Below, piece by piece: positions 9,916 through 23,607 of a DNA stretch of 64,000 bases. Position 1 is the first letter of the stretch. Each line of letters opens with the position of its first letter. Below the pieces are notes generated by a model. The model worked only from the letters and a program-made list of their open reading frames with translations, made no database searches and was not told the origin of the DNA. Origin of the DNA: Sodiomyces alkalinus F11 (taxonomy: Eukaryota; Ascomycota; Sordariomycetes; Glomerellales; Plectosphaerellaceae). Made by a program: the position numbers and the translations under genes. The stretch is from NCBI RefSeq assembly GCF_003711515.1, contig NW_021167079.1, positions 795,471-859,470 on the forward strand, in the 5' to 3' direction.

Positions 9916-12900
9916 ATGGATGCCAGCGCAACCAAGCTCCTCGAAGCCGTCTTCGAGCATCTCGTTCTACCACCCCAGTTGCCTGGTGCTTTTGACGGCA
10001 ACGATACTGCCCTGACACGGAATTTGGGAGAACGCCTTCAAGCAGCCTGTGCCTCCCTTCGCCATGCGGGAGACACGAGAGTCTGGGATACCGTCGAAGT
10101 CTCCTTGAAAGCCACTCGGTCGCTGAACCACAATGCGCTAGCCAGTGGTGATATACGGATACTTCACGCCCTCAGTCTTCTCACACATGATGGTGCCGTA
10201 GAGTGGCTCGCTGTTCATGTCATCCAACAGAATGCTGCGATTCTCATTCATCGGGCCCCAAGGTAGGCCGCACACACATCATCCCCCAGCTGTTGCCCGA
10301 AGCCTTTTTCATCTGACTCTGACCCCGTTTTCATTAGCAATGACTGCATCGTTTTCGAGGCTTTCCGGGTTGCAGCCCCGGCTCCTACAGTTCTCGAGGC
10401 CAACCATGCCCTCGTACGGACTTTCCCCGACCGTGCAGTGGCCATACCCCCAGGCACCTTCTCGGACGGCACCTTCATGGACACTTTGATCCAGTTTCTC
10501 GAACAAGCCAGTTCCGAGTCGTTCGACCGGTTTGCCTCGCGAGCAATGAAAGGAGGAAAGTCCGTCGTCGAATCTCGCGATTTTGCCAACCCAGCCCTCA
10601 TTAGCGAGATGCTCATGTCCCTGCTGGAGGGAATGGGCCAGCCCGTCGATGATCGTATCCATAAAATATGCAAAAAGGTTCGGGACGACGTCGTCCTGGC
10701 CTCTGCAGAGATTCCATGGAGGCGATCGCCCTACTGGCTCGTGCTCCGCGTTGCCCTCTGTCGACTCCTCGCTACCCTGCTCAGCCACAGCGACGGTCGC
10801 GTGGCCCGGGTATACTTCAAGTTCATCATGTGCCGCGTGTTGGCTGACTTCCTCAATGAGTCCGTTGGTCTTCTGCATCCCGAAAAGATCCTTATGCTTC
10901 AGGCAAAGCTTTGCCGCCGCCTTGCCAAATTGGATTCGGAGAGGTCGTCTGCTTCTGGACCGCTTCGCGCGTCATACGATGACTTTTTCACAGCCACATC
11001 TGTCTATTTCGAGGGCATTGTCGAAAAGACCAGGAAGATGATTTCCTCTGCGTGGGAGAATCACAAACAAAAGACCATCCGTCATATTCCGCCCCTCCCA
11101 CTCCGCGCTCCTGACAGTGACCTGGTCTTGAGCCTACCCTACAGTGGTGCGCATCTCCAGCGTCTGGCATCGCAGGGTACCGCCGCACCCACCCACAAGG
11201 TGACCCTCGATATGCCGTCTTTGGGAGAAGGCACCGTCTCTCAAGTCAACCATTTGGCGACCAAGTACTCCGCGCTTATTGACTTCGAGTCCACGGTGAT
11301 TACGGAAAAGGATGACGCGTCCGTGGTCTTTGCCGAGAAGAAATGCGAAAAACTCGCAGAATCCATCCAAAAGTATCTTCTGGAGGTTGACACGGCATAC
11401 AACGATGACGCGACACTCATGAGTGCCTACCTTCTCAAACTATTTGAGCTCTGGGTAGCCATGGACCAAGCTGCCACCACAGCATGCCCCCTCCTTTGCC
11501 AGTATCACCCAATCTTCGTACCGGCCGCCTTGGACGTACTCTGCCTGGCCACTGCAGATGAAATGTGCCGTCTTAGAGACGTTCAGACATACCTCGCCAG
11601 CCGTATTGAGTCTTGCAGCACGAGCCATAACACCATCCTCAGCGACCCGAAGAGTCGGATGGCCTTCCCTATGCAGTACGTTCACTCGACCCAGCATGGC
11701 AAGGACATCGAGACTTTAGGCCATACCATAGACTCGGCCTCCATGAGATCAGCCGATGCAAAGCATTCCGAGCTGAGCGACCTCACGGACCAGTATAATC
11801 AGCTCACAGAGGACATCCGCGTTGGCGTCTGCACCTGCACCTTCTATGCTAACGGCGGGAGGGACGTCCGAGGCTGCACCAAATGCTGGAAATGGCGCAG
11901 CCGGAAGAAGCTGAAGATCACCGCGCACGAGGACTTTCTCCCGCCATCCACAAAGAAGGCCAAAGCCCACCGGGCTGCCGTTCTCTTCGAGCTCGCCATT
12001 CCAGCATACTTGGCCGGGTACCGCATGGCAACGTGGAAACTACAAATTCTGGGATGCCGAGATGTCCTTGACCGCAGAGGTAATAAGCCTGTACTGCTGC
12101 TGAACGCGTTTGGCCAGCTTAGGTCTTTCTGGGATCAACGCAGCAACCGTCTGTCACTCACTCTTGGGTCAGAGACCAAGTCGTTTCTCCAGACTCATTA
12201 CAAAGAACAGAAGCTTCCAACAACCTTGGGAGCAATCTCTTTGCCATTCGGACCCAAATTCTCTTATTACGATTCGGGATCCGGCGTCTGGGCTTCTGAG
12301 CTTCTTGGTGTGCCTTGGTACCAGCACTTGCTGGGAACTTGGCTACCCCGGGGTATCTCCGATCCCTATGAGAACTCCGCTCTTGCCATGCAGAGAGACG
12401 TGTACGCCCCTACGTCGTACGAAATTGCCGCAGATGAACATGACGTGCCCTCTGATATGTCTTGCCACGAGTTCAACGCCTTTCGCCGAGCCGTCTCTGC
12501 GAGAGGCCGACGATGGCTGGTACTCCTCGTCGAACTCGGCGCAACCAATATCAACTTCAGCAGCGAGACCACCATGGCACTATTTCATAGGCTGTCCCTC
12601 CAAGCGGGCCCAGCCGTACAGGAAGGCGGAGTACTTCGCGAGGCCCATGTAGTGTTCCGGGACCCTACTTTTTGTGCAAGGCTCTGTGGCACGCTTCACT
12701 GCCGGCTGGACGCCCTGGTCTCGAGCTGGCGCGAGGTGTATTGTATGAGCACGATCATCACCCTGAGCCTACGGCTCTACTATCTCTGCCCTGCCGTCTT
12801 CCAAGAGACGGCATATGGATTGCTTTCCAGGACCCGACAAATTACCGCCGATTGGCTTACCCACCTTCGAAGCGAGGTCAGGTTGAACAACGACGCCGAA

Positions 12901-15900
12901 GCGGTACGCAAAGCAGCGACCTATGCGTTCTGGGCCGCCTTGCTCTGTCGGCAGACCTTTGCTATCTATCACCATGCAACTGATGATCAGGCTGATCTAG
13001 ATAGCACTGACTTGCTTTGTTTCTTTCGTGCATCTATTGCTCTCCAAGAAAATCTCCTCGTCAATCTCCAGGAGCTCGCCCCGACCCTCAGACAGATGCT
13101 CATCAGGGACCTTTCTACGTCCCATGCCATGCGACGTCGGATCAGCAAATGGTTTAGTACGGGCTACGCGGCTCTTGAAGACGCCATCAACGAGACTTGG
13201 ACCGACGTTGGAGGGTTAAGCAAACGGTCGTTCGGTTTGTGGCAGCCGGCATCTTACATGCCATGTGATAGCTGGTGGCGCGTCTCGCGGACGCAGAAGA
13301 CGAAGTTCGCAGCTTCACAAGCCGTCCACTATCACCTTCTGCAGGGACACCTCCTCGTGGACGGGAAGCCCCTTGGGAGGCTTCCTCTGCAGATGAGGGA
13401 GGATCCCGGCATCCAGGAGCTGTTTCCAAGTCAGCATTTACTCACACGATCGTCAAACCTGGCAGGGATGGAGTATCAGCTTGTCAACAGCGTCTTCGGT
13501 CACCAGATCCATTTCGGTTTCAGGGACAACCAGGTCGTTGTGCGGGCAGTGTACAAAGGTTCCATTCTCGAACTTGTTCCCCGTACGAATTTTGGCAATG
13601 GACTGAAGGGGCCGCAGCGGGACCTGGACCTGCCCTCCGGGCTCGTGGATGACTGCGTGCATTGGCTCAATCTCCAGACGGGCAAGCTCGAGATGCGACG
13701 AAAACCGCGGGTATGGGCGCAGAGGCCGGGAAACTGGGTCCTTGACGTACGCAAGCGTCTGGCCGTGAGAAACCAGAGCAGCAGAACTCGGGGTTTCCGA
13801 GGAATGGGGCCTGCCATACTCAAGACTGAAAAGTTGGGATCCTACCTCGTTGAGCCCCGTTCAGGGGTCGGAAAACAAATCGCCGACATCTTCCGAGACT
13901 TTGAAGACACCGACAAATTGACGATTTACCAAACACCACAAGGCCGGCTGTCGGTGGAGATGAAGCGCCTCGAAATTCGCTTCCATGTCAATAACCAAAA
14001 GCGGCTCCAATGTTCCGAGCTCAAGTCCGAGATTGCAGAGAATCAGGACGCCGGTACCTTCTACGGCCTCACGAGTAAGCTTGTGTTACAGAACGTCGCG
14101 AACGCTCTCCGTCGAAGCATTCTTGTTCCCATTGGCCCCGAGTTCTTCTGGAAGAAGCAAGGGATGCATGTCGCGGTCAGAGTCGCAAACAATGGCTCAT
14201 ATGCCCGTTTTTCCGTCGACGAAGTCCTAGGCCGACTCAGATGCGCTCCTGAGCCACTTCATTTGTACCTCAAGGCACTTTTGCACGCTGTCACATCCTT
14301 TCCACTTCCCGATGGGCTCACTGGACGTACGGGAACGGAAGAAGCTTTTCACTGCCTGAGGTCGGCTTCCAGTCAACCATGGACACCCTTGAACATCGGA
14401 CCCCGAAGCATGTTGACCAGGCTGCAGTCACTGTCGCCGAAAAGAGTATATTACCCAGCGGGCTCAAAGATCTACCAGAAGGTGGCATGGAATGATCGCC
14501 TCACGGCCACTGTGCAACACGAAGGCCTGGCCAGTCTTGCATCCAGCATCCTCGAACAGTCACGAAGGCTGGACGTTTTCCGAATGACGACCGGCGTTCC
14601 GACACAAGCCCCTGACACCCCAAGACCCGAAGATAAACACGCAGATAATCACTTGGTTCTTCGTGGTCTCATCCGGCGACAGATCTATGAGCGAATCAAT
14701 TCCCCCTCGGAACATGACATCCTCGTCAAAGCTGCACAAGTTACGGTCTACGCTCCTGAAGATCGCGCGTGCGCATCGAAGCAGAGTTGTCAAGTGTACC
14801 AGACGGTGAAAGCATTGGGGGCAAACGCCGGAGTAACGCCCTCGCTGCCAAAGTTGACACCTCTTTTGCAGACATGGAACACCATCGGCGGTTTCAGTCA
14901 CGGCTTGCCCGCTGTGGACATTCCCCTGCTTCTAGATGGCGACATTTCGGTTATTTGGCCCCCTCTGGTTCAGTCATGCAGACAACTGGGCATCCGGGAC
15001 AGCCGTAGCAGTGTCGTGTTCCGGCTTGCGTTCCTGGCGTACGGAGAGAAGACCGACATGGGGCTTGTACGTTGGCTCGTGGAGCTCTCCCAAAACGCCC
15101 GTCTGCGTGACATTGAACCACCGGAGCATCCCACATTGAACGGATTCCGCCCCTTTGAGGAGCCTTGCGTGGATTCTCTGAGGGCGTTATTGTTGATCGA
15201 ACAGATGGACCGGAATAACCACAATCTTCCCACGGCCAAAAAGGGGAAGAAAAGTGAAGCCCGCAAAAAGTACGTATCCAAAATGGGCGATGAAGCATCC
15301 GAGATTGCGTCTCTTCTCGTTGATAAGTGGCCTCAAGTGCCTCGTTCGGCCAACGACTTTGAGAGGCTACTCAAGGATCAGTCGCTCGGGTGCTTTATTG
15401 ACCATCAGATAGCCTGGACTTTCTTGAGCGTCGAACTGCAAAGGTTGTTGAATAATTTGGATCTGAGCCGATACTTGCAGCAACTTGAGACGACAGTGGA
15501 AGAGGTGTTGAACGAGCAGGGTGGAGAAGTGAATTTGGTGCGGTGCGATATCTGGTCCTCGAAACCAACCATCTTGAAAGCGCCAACTACAGCGCTTACG
15601 CTGCCGCATGATATTCCTTCTTTCATGATACCGCGACTCACGGCCGACTTGACGCTAAAGTCGTACGATCAACCGATCAGGCATTCTGTCCTCCTCACTC
15701 CTCGCCCAGAAGATATGCAACTTCAGTCGCACCAACCGGGTCATTGGGGGGATGGGGATGTTCACAAAGCCCTCTCGTCACTTCCTCCAGAGTTGTCCAT
15801 TCTCAGGGGGATTGTGGACGGATTTTCTTCTTCGGCAAATCCCACGAGGAAACAATACGGGAAGGACTTGCAGGAGTCGCTCTTGGCCCTGATTCGCGAT

Positions 15901-18900
15901 CGCATGACACCTCGGCCGCTAGAGAAAGCTCTCCCTTTTTTGGTCAATACGGAGGTTGATATAGCCATGGCTCGCAAAGCCTTGCGCGACCACAGCGAAA
16001 GCATCCAGAAAGCGCTGTCCCGTGGCAGTGGTGGTTTTGGTTGGCTCAGCGCGGGTAACCTTTGGCCCTGTCTCTCCCCAGTCGCACTCCTAGAGCAGCT
16101 TCGCAATGACACCACGCCGTATCTGGGACCTGGTATGAAGGAGGCTTTGGTGACTTACGGGTTCCTTGTCACGAAACTACAGCGTCTTATTCGAATGAGG
16201 GATGCACAGCTCTGCCACAATAGCAAGCGTTTCCTCGAAGAACAACGCCATGAGGGCCACTCGAACTGGAATCCTGCCGACCATCCGGAGTGGCTTCTCC
16301 TAGAGATTGACAATGACATTCTCATACGAAAACCTCAGGTTGATGTAGCGAGGGCCATCATATCGCCAGCATCGGGGAACAATTCTGTGCTTCAGATGAA
16401 CATGGGTCAAGGTGCGTTGAAATGGGCGCCTCCCCTCTTCTGGTTCTGGTTTTTACAGATCTAAACTGACCTTTATTCCAGGAAAAACGTCTTGCATCAT
16501 GCCCATGGCAGTCGTAATGCTTGCGGACAAGACTCAACTTTGTCGGCTTATTGTCCCAAGGGCTCTGCTTTTGCAGACGGCCCAGGTCATTCAGAGCCGT
16601 CTCGGTGGCCTTGTTGGACGTGTCGTCCGGCATATCCCATATTCACGTCGGTCTTCTTCCCAACCGGACGTCCTAAACCTTTACCAGACCATCCATCGGG
16701 ATACTCTCGGCTCTGGGGGCGTCATGCTTTGTCTTCCTGAGCATATCATGTCATTCAAGCTGAGCGGCCTACAGCTTCTAGCCGACCGTCGCCTAGAAGC
16801 CGCCACGAAAATGGTCGAAATCCAAAGATGGTTGAATGCGTCGTGCCGCGATGTTCTCGACGAGTCCGACTTTACTCTGTCTGCGAAGACCCAACTGATC
16901 TATCCTAGCGGACCCCAAACCGCGGTCGATGGTCATCCTCACCGTTGGCTAGTGATTGAGGAGGTCTTGTCTCTCGTCGAAGGCCACACATCCCTTCTCC
17001 GGTCACGGTTTCCCCGTGGCATCGAGGTTGTGCGGCGACATCAGGGTTATCCCATTATCCATTTCCTTCACACTGCAGCTGAGGATGCCCTCAACGATCT
17101 ACTAGTGGCTGATGTTTGCGCGGGTCGCTTGTCTGGGGTTCAGCTCAAGAATACGGATTCGGAGGCGGCCAGGAAGATCATTGAGACGATCATTGTCGGC
17201 GTTGATGTTCCCGAGGCTACCTGGATAGAGGCCGCCGAGTCATTGACTGACGACGTCTTTGGGCTGAAAAATCTTTATCTTCTCCGAGGTCTGATCTCTC
17301 AGCGCATCTTGCTCCTTTGCCTGAAGAAGCGTTGGAACGTCCAGTACGGCCTTCATCCCGACCGAGCCCCCATTGCCGTGCCGTTTGAGGCCAAAGGAAT
17401 CCCCTCTCAGACCGCGGAGTACGGCCATCCTGACACGGCGCTTGTGTTGACATGCCTCGCCTTCTACCAAACCGGCGTCACCAAGGGTCAAATCTCACAA
17501 AGCCTGCAGCATGTCATCAAATCGGACGACCCGGCTGCGCGATACGAACGGTGGATAAACGGGTCCGACACCTTACCCGTCACGCTTCGCCATTGGCATC
17601 TCGTCAACGCCGACGACGAGGCCCAGGTAGATGAGCTGTGGCAGCATTTGCGGTTCGACAGAATTGTTTTGAATCACTACATGAACAACTTTGTTTTTCC
17701 TGCCCACGCGAAGCAGTTCAGCATCAAGCTCCAGGCTTCGGGCTGGGACATCCCGCTGTTCAGCACAGGGCCGCGACGAGCTCTGACGACGGGCTTTAGC
17801 GGTACGAATGACAACAAGGGGATGCTGCCCCAGAACATCAAACAGGACGACTTGCCGAGCCTGCTTCAGACCAACGCCGAAGTTCTTAGCTCCCTCTTGG
17901 AGCCGCGAAACAGCAGGTGCATTCAAGCCGTCGACAGGGACGGCCGCCATCTGACGGAGAAAGGGCTTCTGGAGCTTCTCCACAAGGAGAAAATACGCAT
18001 CCTCATAGACGCTGGTGCCCACATTCTCGAGCAAAAAAACGAAGACCTCGCGCAGCAATGGCTTGATATCGATACTGAAGCGCAAGGGGCCGTGTACTTG
18101 GGCCGCAACAGTCAGATTATGGTCCGGGCTCGTTATCAGAAAGGGGCATTGCCTCTTCTAGCAAGTCCCTTTGCCGACAGTCTTGAGACGTGTGTTGTTT
18201 ATATCGACGAGGCACACACGCGGGGCACTGATCTGAAACTTCCTCCCAACGCAAGGGGCGCTGTCACCCTCGGCTTGGGGCAGACAAAAGATCAAACGGT
18301 GCAAGGTGGGTGATATACTCCGTCTCGTCTAACTGTGGCCACCAGAACTAACTCGGAAGCTGTAGCTGCGATGAGATTGAGACAGCTGGGTTCGACCCAG
18401 TCAGTAGCCTTCGTGGCGCCTCCAGAGGTTTATCGGAGCGTGCTCGACTTGCGGCCTAGCAAAGGGAACATGAATCCCATGTCGTCGCCGAACCTCAAGC
18501 GCCCGCCGCCTGTGACTTCGGTTGACGTGGTCCGGTGGTTACTGGAACAGAGCTGCCAGGCAAATGAGCACATGATGTCCCTGCATATCGCACAGGGCTT
18601 TGACTTTTGCCGACGTACTAACGCGCTGTGGAAGCACTCCATGTTCCTCGCGGATGGCCAGGATCGAGCAAAGCTGCTGGACGTGATCCGGCAACGAGAA
18701 GAACAAACGCTGGAACAGCTATACGGCCCCAAGCATAGGATGCCGGCTTCTTCGTCAACCGGCGAGCCACAGTCGATACAGGCTGACTTTCCCCGGCTGC
18801 AGGCTTTCGTCACCAACCTGCTGCAGCAGAAGCGGGCTTTGCTCTCCGACGGCAGGGTTGCCCACTCGTCGGCTTTTGAGGAGGTGGAGCAGGAGCGGGA

Positions 18901-20204
18901 AGTTGAGTTCGAAGTCGAACAGGTCCGTGAGAATCAGAAGCCGGTCTCCTTCTTGCCTCATGTATTCCCCGGCCTCAGTGATTCGCTGAAAGGCTTCGTC
19001 AAAACGGGCTTCTTGGACTCCAATGGGTCCTTTGTTCAGGCGTTTGAGTACCTGGGAGATACGAAGATCGGGCGCAAGTTTGGAGTCGAGAAAACGTCGT
19101 CGAGACTCTTTGTAACGCAAGAGTTTTGCAAAACAATTATCCCCGACAAATCCAGGACCGAAAGGAGCATCATGGTACGTTCCACCCTTTTTTGCCTCTT
19201 CTCCTTTTTGTCTTGGTTTTCTGTTTCTCCCTCCAAAAACAAAGCATCAGTTTGTGGTAGTCACTCTATAAGCTAACATGTAAACCCTCACCTCACAGCG
19301 ACCGGTGGAATGGATTCTGTGGAGTCCTGTGTTCGAGATAGCCGTCGTAGTGATTCCGGAAGAAGCCGAGCTCCTTCTGCCCCGTCTCCGGAGAATGGAG
19401 AAGCCGCAAGTGTGGCTGTTGAGCTACGCCGCGCCGGTTACCAAGTCGATGCGAATCTTCAACAGTTTCGGCTACTTCATAGTCCCTTCCGGGAAGAGGA
19501 AGTTCAAGTTCCCAAGTTGGCTCGGCATCGAGGTTGGTGTCCTCGCCGGTCGACTGTACTTCGACTACAGCGAGTATGGACCCCTCCTCACTTGGTTGGG
19601 CGTTAGCCAGGGGGAAGACGGGGGGAGCACCGAGTCTACGTCGAGTGACGACACGAGCGTGGTTGAGTCAGAGTCGGCGAGCTCCACGGCCTCCACATCG
19701 TCCACGTTGCTATCGCCTTGCGGCCTTGCTATCAAAGAGCCGCTCAAGTTTCTGTTGGAGTGGCTGACGCATCGTCGTCAAACGGACGACATTATGCACA
19801 CACCCATGGGCTTTATATGCCAGCGCCGACGGCTGCCAGAGGACCACACCTTCTTTTCCACGACGGCGAACTCGCAGGACTTTGGGGCACAGGCTCTTTC
19901 TCGCGGCCCTACCGATAACACGAACGATGACGATGAAGAGGACAGTGACGACGAGAGTGACTGGGACCACCTGGATCACAATGACATTGTCGGTATTGGC
20001 CAACATGAAACAGCTGGTGAGGAAGGTTTTGTGGGCGTGGAGAAGGACGTTGAGAACATGAAGGATCTTGTGCATAAGTTTAGCGGTGTGCAGCTGGATG
20101 GAGCGGACGCTTCTTCTGATGTCCCACGCACAGTCTGGGATGAGCCCTCGAGTTCGACTTCCTGGGGCTCTGGAGCTGGAGATTCGGGCTCTGCGAGCAA
20201 ATGA
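9916..20204 (+). CDS. Giant DUF6606/DUF3638/DUF3645 protein (PTHR13367 type)
   Basis: Five exons (9916-10262, 10338-16411, 16482-18305, 18366-19174, 19299-20204) give 3319 residues. The protein belongs to the fungal DUF3638/DUF3645 group, which databases call 'ubiquitinyl hydrolase' by family transfer; direct evidence for that activity is thin. Visible features are a DUF6606-like N-terminus (MDASATKLLEAVFEHLVLP), a Cys-containing stretch near residues 630-650 (VCTCTF...GCTKCWKW), a Walker-A-like MNMGQGKTS at about 2137-2145 beginning DUF3638, and a Walker-B/DEAH-like YIDEAHTRGTDLKLP near 2714-2728 followed by MRLRQLGSTQSV, typical of DUF3645. The two nucleotide-binding-like motifs suggest an ATPase- or helicase-like engine; this is my inference. 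The intron at 16412 splits the GxGK motif, and phases agree at every junction. The C-terminus is Ser/Asp-rich and probably disordered. Confidence 0.88.
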
Positions 20205-20986
20205 TGTCGCGGTGCCGGGGGGGGGAAGGGGGTTGGCGAGTGCTCTGCCAAGTTGAGGGTCACGGAATTTATTTTGGGGGTGTCTACGTTGTATGTTGCT
20301 TTGTTAGGGAGTGGTTCCCAGGGTAAGTTGAGGCAGATCAGTATAGGAGCTGCGAGTCAACGGTAATATCTAATGTCTAATTCTTCATGATATCGGTGTG
20401 ACATTCGAGGCGAAGCATAATCTTCCAAGTTCTTTCAGTGTTCTTCGACAACATGAAGAAAACAGAAACGTAGATAGCAGGTAAGAGGTGAATTCTGCGG
20501 GCCGATGGACGCAAGTCTTGCCCATACGATGCCACTGCCCACTACTGGTTAGGTAAAACCTTGGAGATTGCGAACCACGAAAGTCTTGTATGCAAATTAA
20601 CCAGCTTGTAGTCGGGCCTGGTTGAGTATGTCTAGAGAAATGAGACGTCAAGGGTGGTCGTCTTCATGGGAGGTGAGGCGGGCCGCTCCACTGTCAAGAA
20701 CGGCGCCGCTGCGGGGCCGACGCGGGGCCGCTGTGTGGGGCTGCTGAACGTCAATGCCGGCTCCGACGGGGAAGAAGTATACTTTCCGAATCCGGTGCCA
20801 TGGATGAATGGATTAATATAATAGATTACATTGTCCGGACTCCGGCTCGTCCGACGTGTCAAACTGCAGTGGCCTTATAGATCAAGAGATACAGCAGATA
20901 CCTCCTGAACGCGAAAATACACCCCCCCTCCCCCCCACGGCAGGGAGGTCATTCCAATCTTCCATACCTTCGTCCAATGGACAATC
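20205..20986. other. Intergenic, convergent 3' flanks
   Basis: This lies between the stop of the giant DUF3638 gene and the stop of the oppositely oriented erythromycin-esterase gene. Both 3' untranslated regions should be here. I see no supportable gene or repeat. Confidence 0.6.
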
Positions 20987-22502
20987 TCACAGGCCAAAGG
21001 GCCAAGTTTCATCGTACTCAACATCCGTATGAGGCTGGTGAACCTCCAAAGCACCGACATGTTTCGACTCGTCAAAGAAGACAAAGCCATCAAACTGCTG
21101 GGGAAGACAGGCTTTCGAGTAATGCGACTGCAACTCGGTATCCGGCCTGTAGATAACCCCGATGAACCGCTGCAGGCGCTGCCTCATGAGCGCCCTGCGG
21201 AGCGTCTCGTCGCAGCGGCCCTTCCTCAGGTCGAGGGCGAAGTTCTTCACGCCGCTCTCGTGCATGAGGTCCTCGTAGCTGCTGCGCAGGGCGGGCGTGA
21301 CGTTCATGACCTGCATGTCGGTGTCCCAGCGGTGGGCGGCGGCCACGGTGCCGGTGTAGGAGCCGCAGCCGACCAGCAGGGCGGCGTCGTCGCCGTAGGT
21401 CTCCTTGCAGAGCTGGCCGATGTTGAGCTCGTCGCGGGCGGCGCCCATGCTGGTGGCGCGGGCGTCGCCGACGTGGCTGTTGTGGGCCCAGACGATGGCT
21501 TTGGCGCCGGGCCCGCGGTGCTTGAGGAGGCGGGTGAGGGTTTGGAACATGTGGGTGTCGCGGAGGTTCCAGGACTCGTTGCGGCCGTAGTACATTGACT
21601 TGTAGTATTTCTCTGCGTCTGTTTTGGTGGTCAGTGTGTCTGTGTCGTGGGGGGAGAGGGGGGAGAGGGAAGGAGAAGGAAGCGGAATAGAAAGCAAAAG
21701 GGGAAAACAAACCGATGACCAGCCTGGCATTCTGCTCTGCGCTGTGAAAGTCGTCCCCATTCCAGTGCGCCGACGAATACTCGAGTCGCTTGGACAGCAA
21801 GTCGGTCAGCATGGCGACGACTTCCTCTTCGTACCCCTTGAACCCCCTCACGAGGGCCTCGAGGCCGTACTCGTGCGGGTCCTCCCCCCACATCATGAGC
21901 TTCCCGTAGCGATGCCTCGCCACATGGGCCATGGCCGGGTCAGCGTGCTCAAAGTAGCGGATGACCTCATGCATGGAGGTAAGGAGCGAGTAGAGGTCCA
22001 GCCCGTAAAAGCCGACCGAGTCGGGCGCCTTGGGGTCCTTGTCGTAGTTCCAGGCGCGCAGCCACTCGACGAAGCCCTGGACCTCCGTGTTCCGCCACAT
22101 CCAGGTGGGGAAGCGCATGAAGGCCGGCTCGCGACCGGCCTTTTCGGCCTCTGCGACGGGTTGCACGCTGGCGCGGGGGCCCGGGGCGGGGCGGCGGCGG
22201 ACGTAGCGGTCCACGGCTTCGGCGTCGGGCCAATCGGCTTCGACGGCGACGATGTTGAAGCCGTGCCGCTCGATCATGTACTTGGTCAGGGCGGCGCGGG
22301 CGGTGTAGAACTCGGAGGTGCCGTGGGAGCCGTCGCCGATGAGGAGCACCTTGCAGTCCCCGAAGCTGTCGAAAACGCGGGAGAAGGCGGCTTCGGTTTC
22401 GGTGGCGGAGGGGAACGGGGTCACGTGGGTTCGGAGGAGTTCGGCGGCGGATTCGTCCTGTTCTGCCTTTGGGTTGCCCCGGCGGGACCTTGACGATGTC
22501 AT
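20987..22502 (-). CDS. Erythromycin esterase family protein
   Basis: Two exons (21713-22502, 20987-21618) give 473 residues. The family core is clear: IGDGSHGTSEFY with its conserved His near residues 48-59, VAVEADWPDAEAVDRYVR near 80-97, FYGLDLYSL, then after the intron DAEKYYKSMYYG, WNLRDTHM and WAHNSHVGDARAT. In bacteria EreA/EreB-type members open the macrolide ring by hydrolysis. Fungal members are widespread and have no established substrate, so resistance should not be assumed. The start MTSSRSRRG at 22502 was chosen because homology begins soon after it. The frame stays open to an ATG at 22664 whose extra 54 residues are Arg/Leu-rich and could be a mitochondrial presequence. The donor gtttgt is slightly unusual, but the phase fits. 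Confidence 0.87.
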
Positions 22503-23247
22503 TTTGGACAAGATGCCGCGCTGCGAGTGTGGTCGATGGTTTTCGATTCGATCAAGTGTCGTTATCTGGCTCGAGATGTTGCGGAGTCTTCTTGGTGTCC
22601 GGAATAAGTGTAAGGTGGCAGCAGGAACTGAAAGATGAGGAAGGTGTAAACCCATGATAAGCAATGAAGATGATGGTCTTGTGATACTCTTGTTGGGTAT
22701 TATGAAATGGCCTGATGTTTCTTACCTGTTACTAGGTGTTGCGTGGCAGATTGTCCATTGCTGTAATTCTGATATCATAACCCATGCTGCTTAGCCATGG
22801 GCCCATGGATGACCCTAAATATCGCCACACAACCCTTTGTCCCTGTTCCTGACGCTCTTATAGTGTATATATTTACAGATTTATATAATAAAAAATCAAT
22901 TTTATTTTCCACCACAAACATACCCCCAAGGCGCGAAGTATGATAATATCAAAGACTTGGGTGGATGAAATACGACTGGACTCACGACAGCAATGCGACC
23001 TTGAAGCCTGTCTTAGAGGCTAGCACCTTTCTTTGACACTCGTTTCATTGTACCAATATATGCCATTCTTCCCCAGGAAACTATACAATGAGAACTTTAC
23101 TGGAGTGGGAATTGCCAGTACCATTTAAATCAAGTCTGGCAGCCGAGCCCCTGAACCCCTGAACCCCTGAACCCCTGAGACCGAAGCAATCATCTCCCCC
23201 AGTCACGTAGAGCCACTTCGCCTATTCTTCCATTCCATCATCGCATA
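22503..23247. other. Intergenic with AT-rich patch and octamer repeat
   Basis: This is the 5' flank of the esterase gene and the 3' flank of the small gene at 23248. It includes an AT-rich patch around 22855-22910 and the cccctgaa octamer array at 23148-23178. No coding region is supported, apart from the possible N-terminal extension of the esterase up to 22664. Confidence 0.5.
23148..23178. repeat. Octamer tandem repeat (cccctgaa)n
   Basis: Nearly four copies of cccctgaa lie 70 bases beyond the stop of the small minus-strand gene. Read on the minus strand the unit is ttcagggg, the same octamer family as the arrays at 29994 and 48977. Confidence 0.8.
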
Positions 23248-23607
23248 CTAAATCACTCGAAACATATTCGACTTGACACCCCTTCTGAGCCCTTCAGCTT
23301 TCCCATTCTCGTATTCCACCCCGGCCGCACCCCCTTCACCCGCCAGTCCTTCCAATTTGGCCTTTAGCTCCTCGTCCAGCTCTGCCATGGTTTTCCCTTT
23401 CCCTTTGCTTTGTGATTCCGCTTTCGGCGGGTGAGTTTGGCCCTGCTTCGTAGCTTGGTGATCCCGGGAGCTTTCCCCCTGGCCGTCGTGTGCCATGCGG
23501 GTGGAAGCTTGAGCCGTAAGTGGCGCTGCGTGGAAGCCCCATGGACGGGGGTTCGTCGCCCGGAGGCCATTGGTGACTGTTGCTCTTCTCAATGCCAGGC
23601 GCTTCAT
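23248..23607 (-). CDS. Small conserved fungal protein, 119 aa, function unknown
   Basis: A single exon gives 119 residues starting MKRLALRRATVTNGLR and ending GVKSNMFRVI. The N-terminal 40 residues are rich in Arg, Ala and aromatic residues with no acidic residue, which would fit a mitochondrial targeting sequence. A hydrophilic Lys/Gln/Ser-rich middle follows, then a charged amphipathic segment (MAELDEELKAKLEGL) and a conserved-looking C-terminus. The reading frame ends in a motif I associate with small conserved Pezizomycotina proteins, but I cannot name a function. It stands alone, with the octamer repeat immediately 3'. A start at the internal Met of MAELDEE is possible but would discard the presequence-like part. 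Confidence 0.62.
   Translation of the reverse strand: MKRLALRRATVTNGLRATNPRPWGFHAAPLTAQASTRMAHDGQGESSRDHQATKQGQTHPPKAESQSKGKGKTMAELDEELKAKLEGLAGEGGAAGVEYENGKAEGLRRGVKSNMFRVI

Noticed and set aside
21029..22493. Plus-strand open frames opposite the erythromycin-esterase gene
   Set aside because: Gly/Ala/Val-rich shadows of the GC-rich minus-strand exons.
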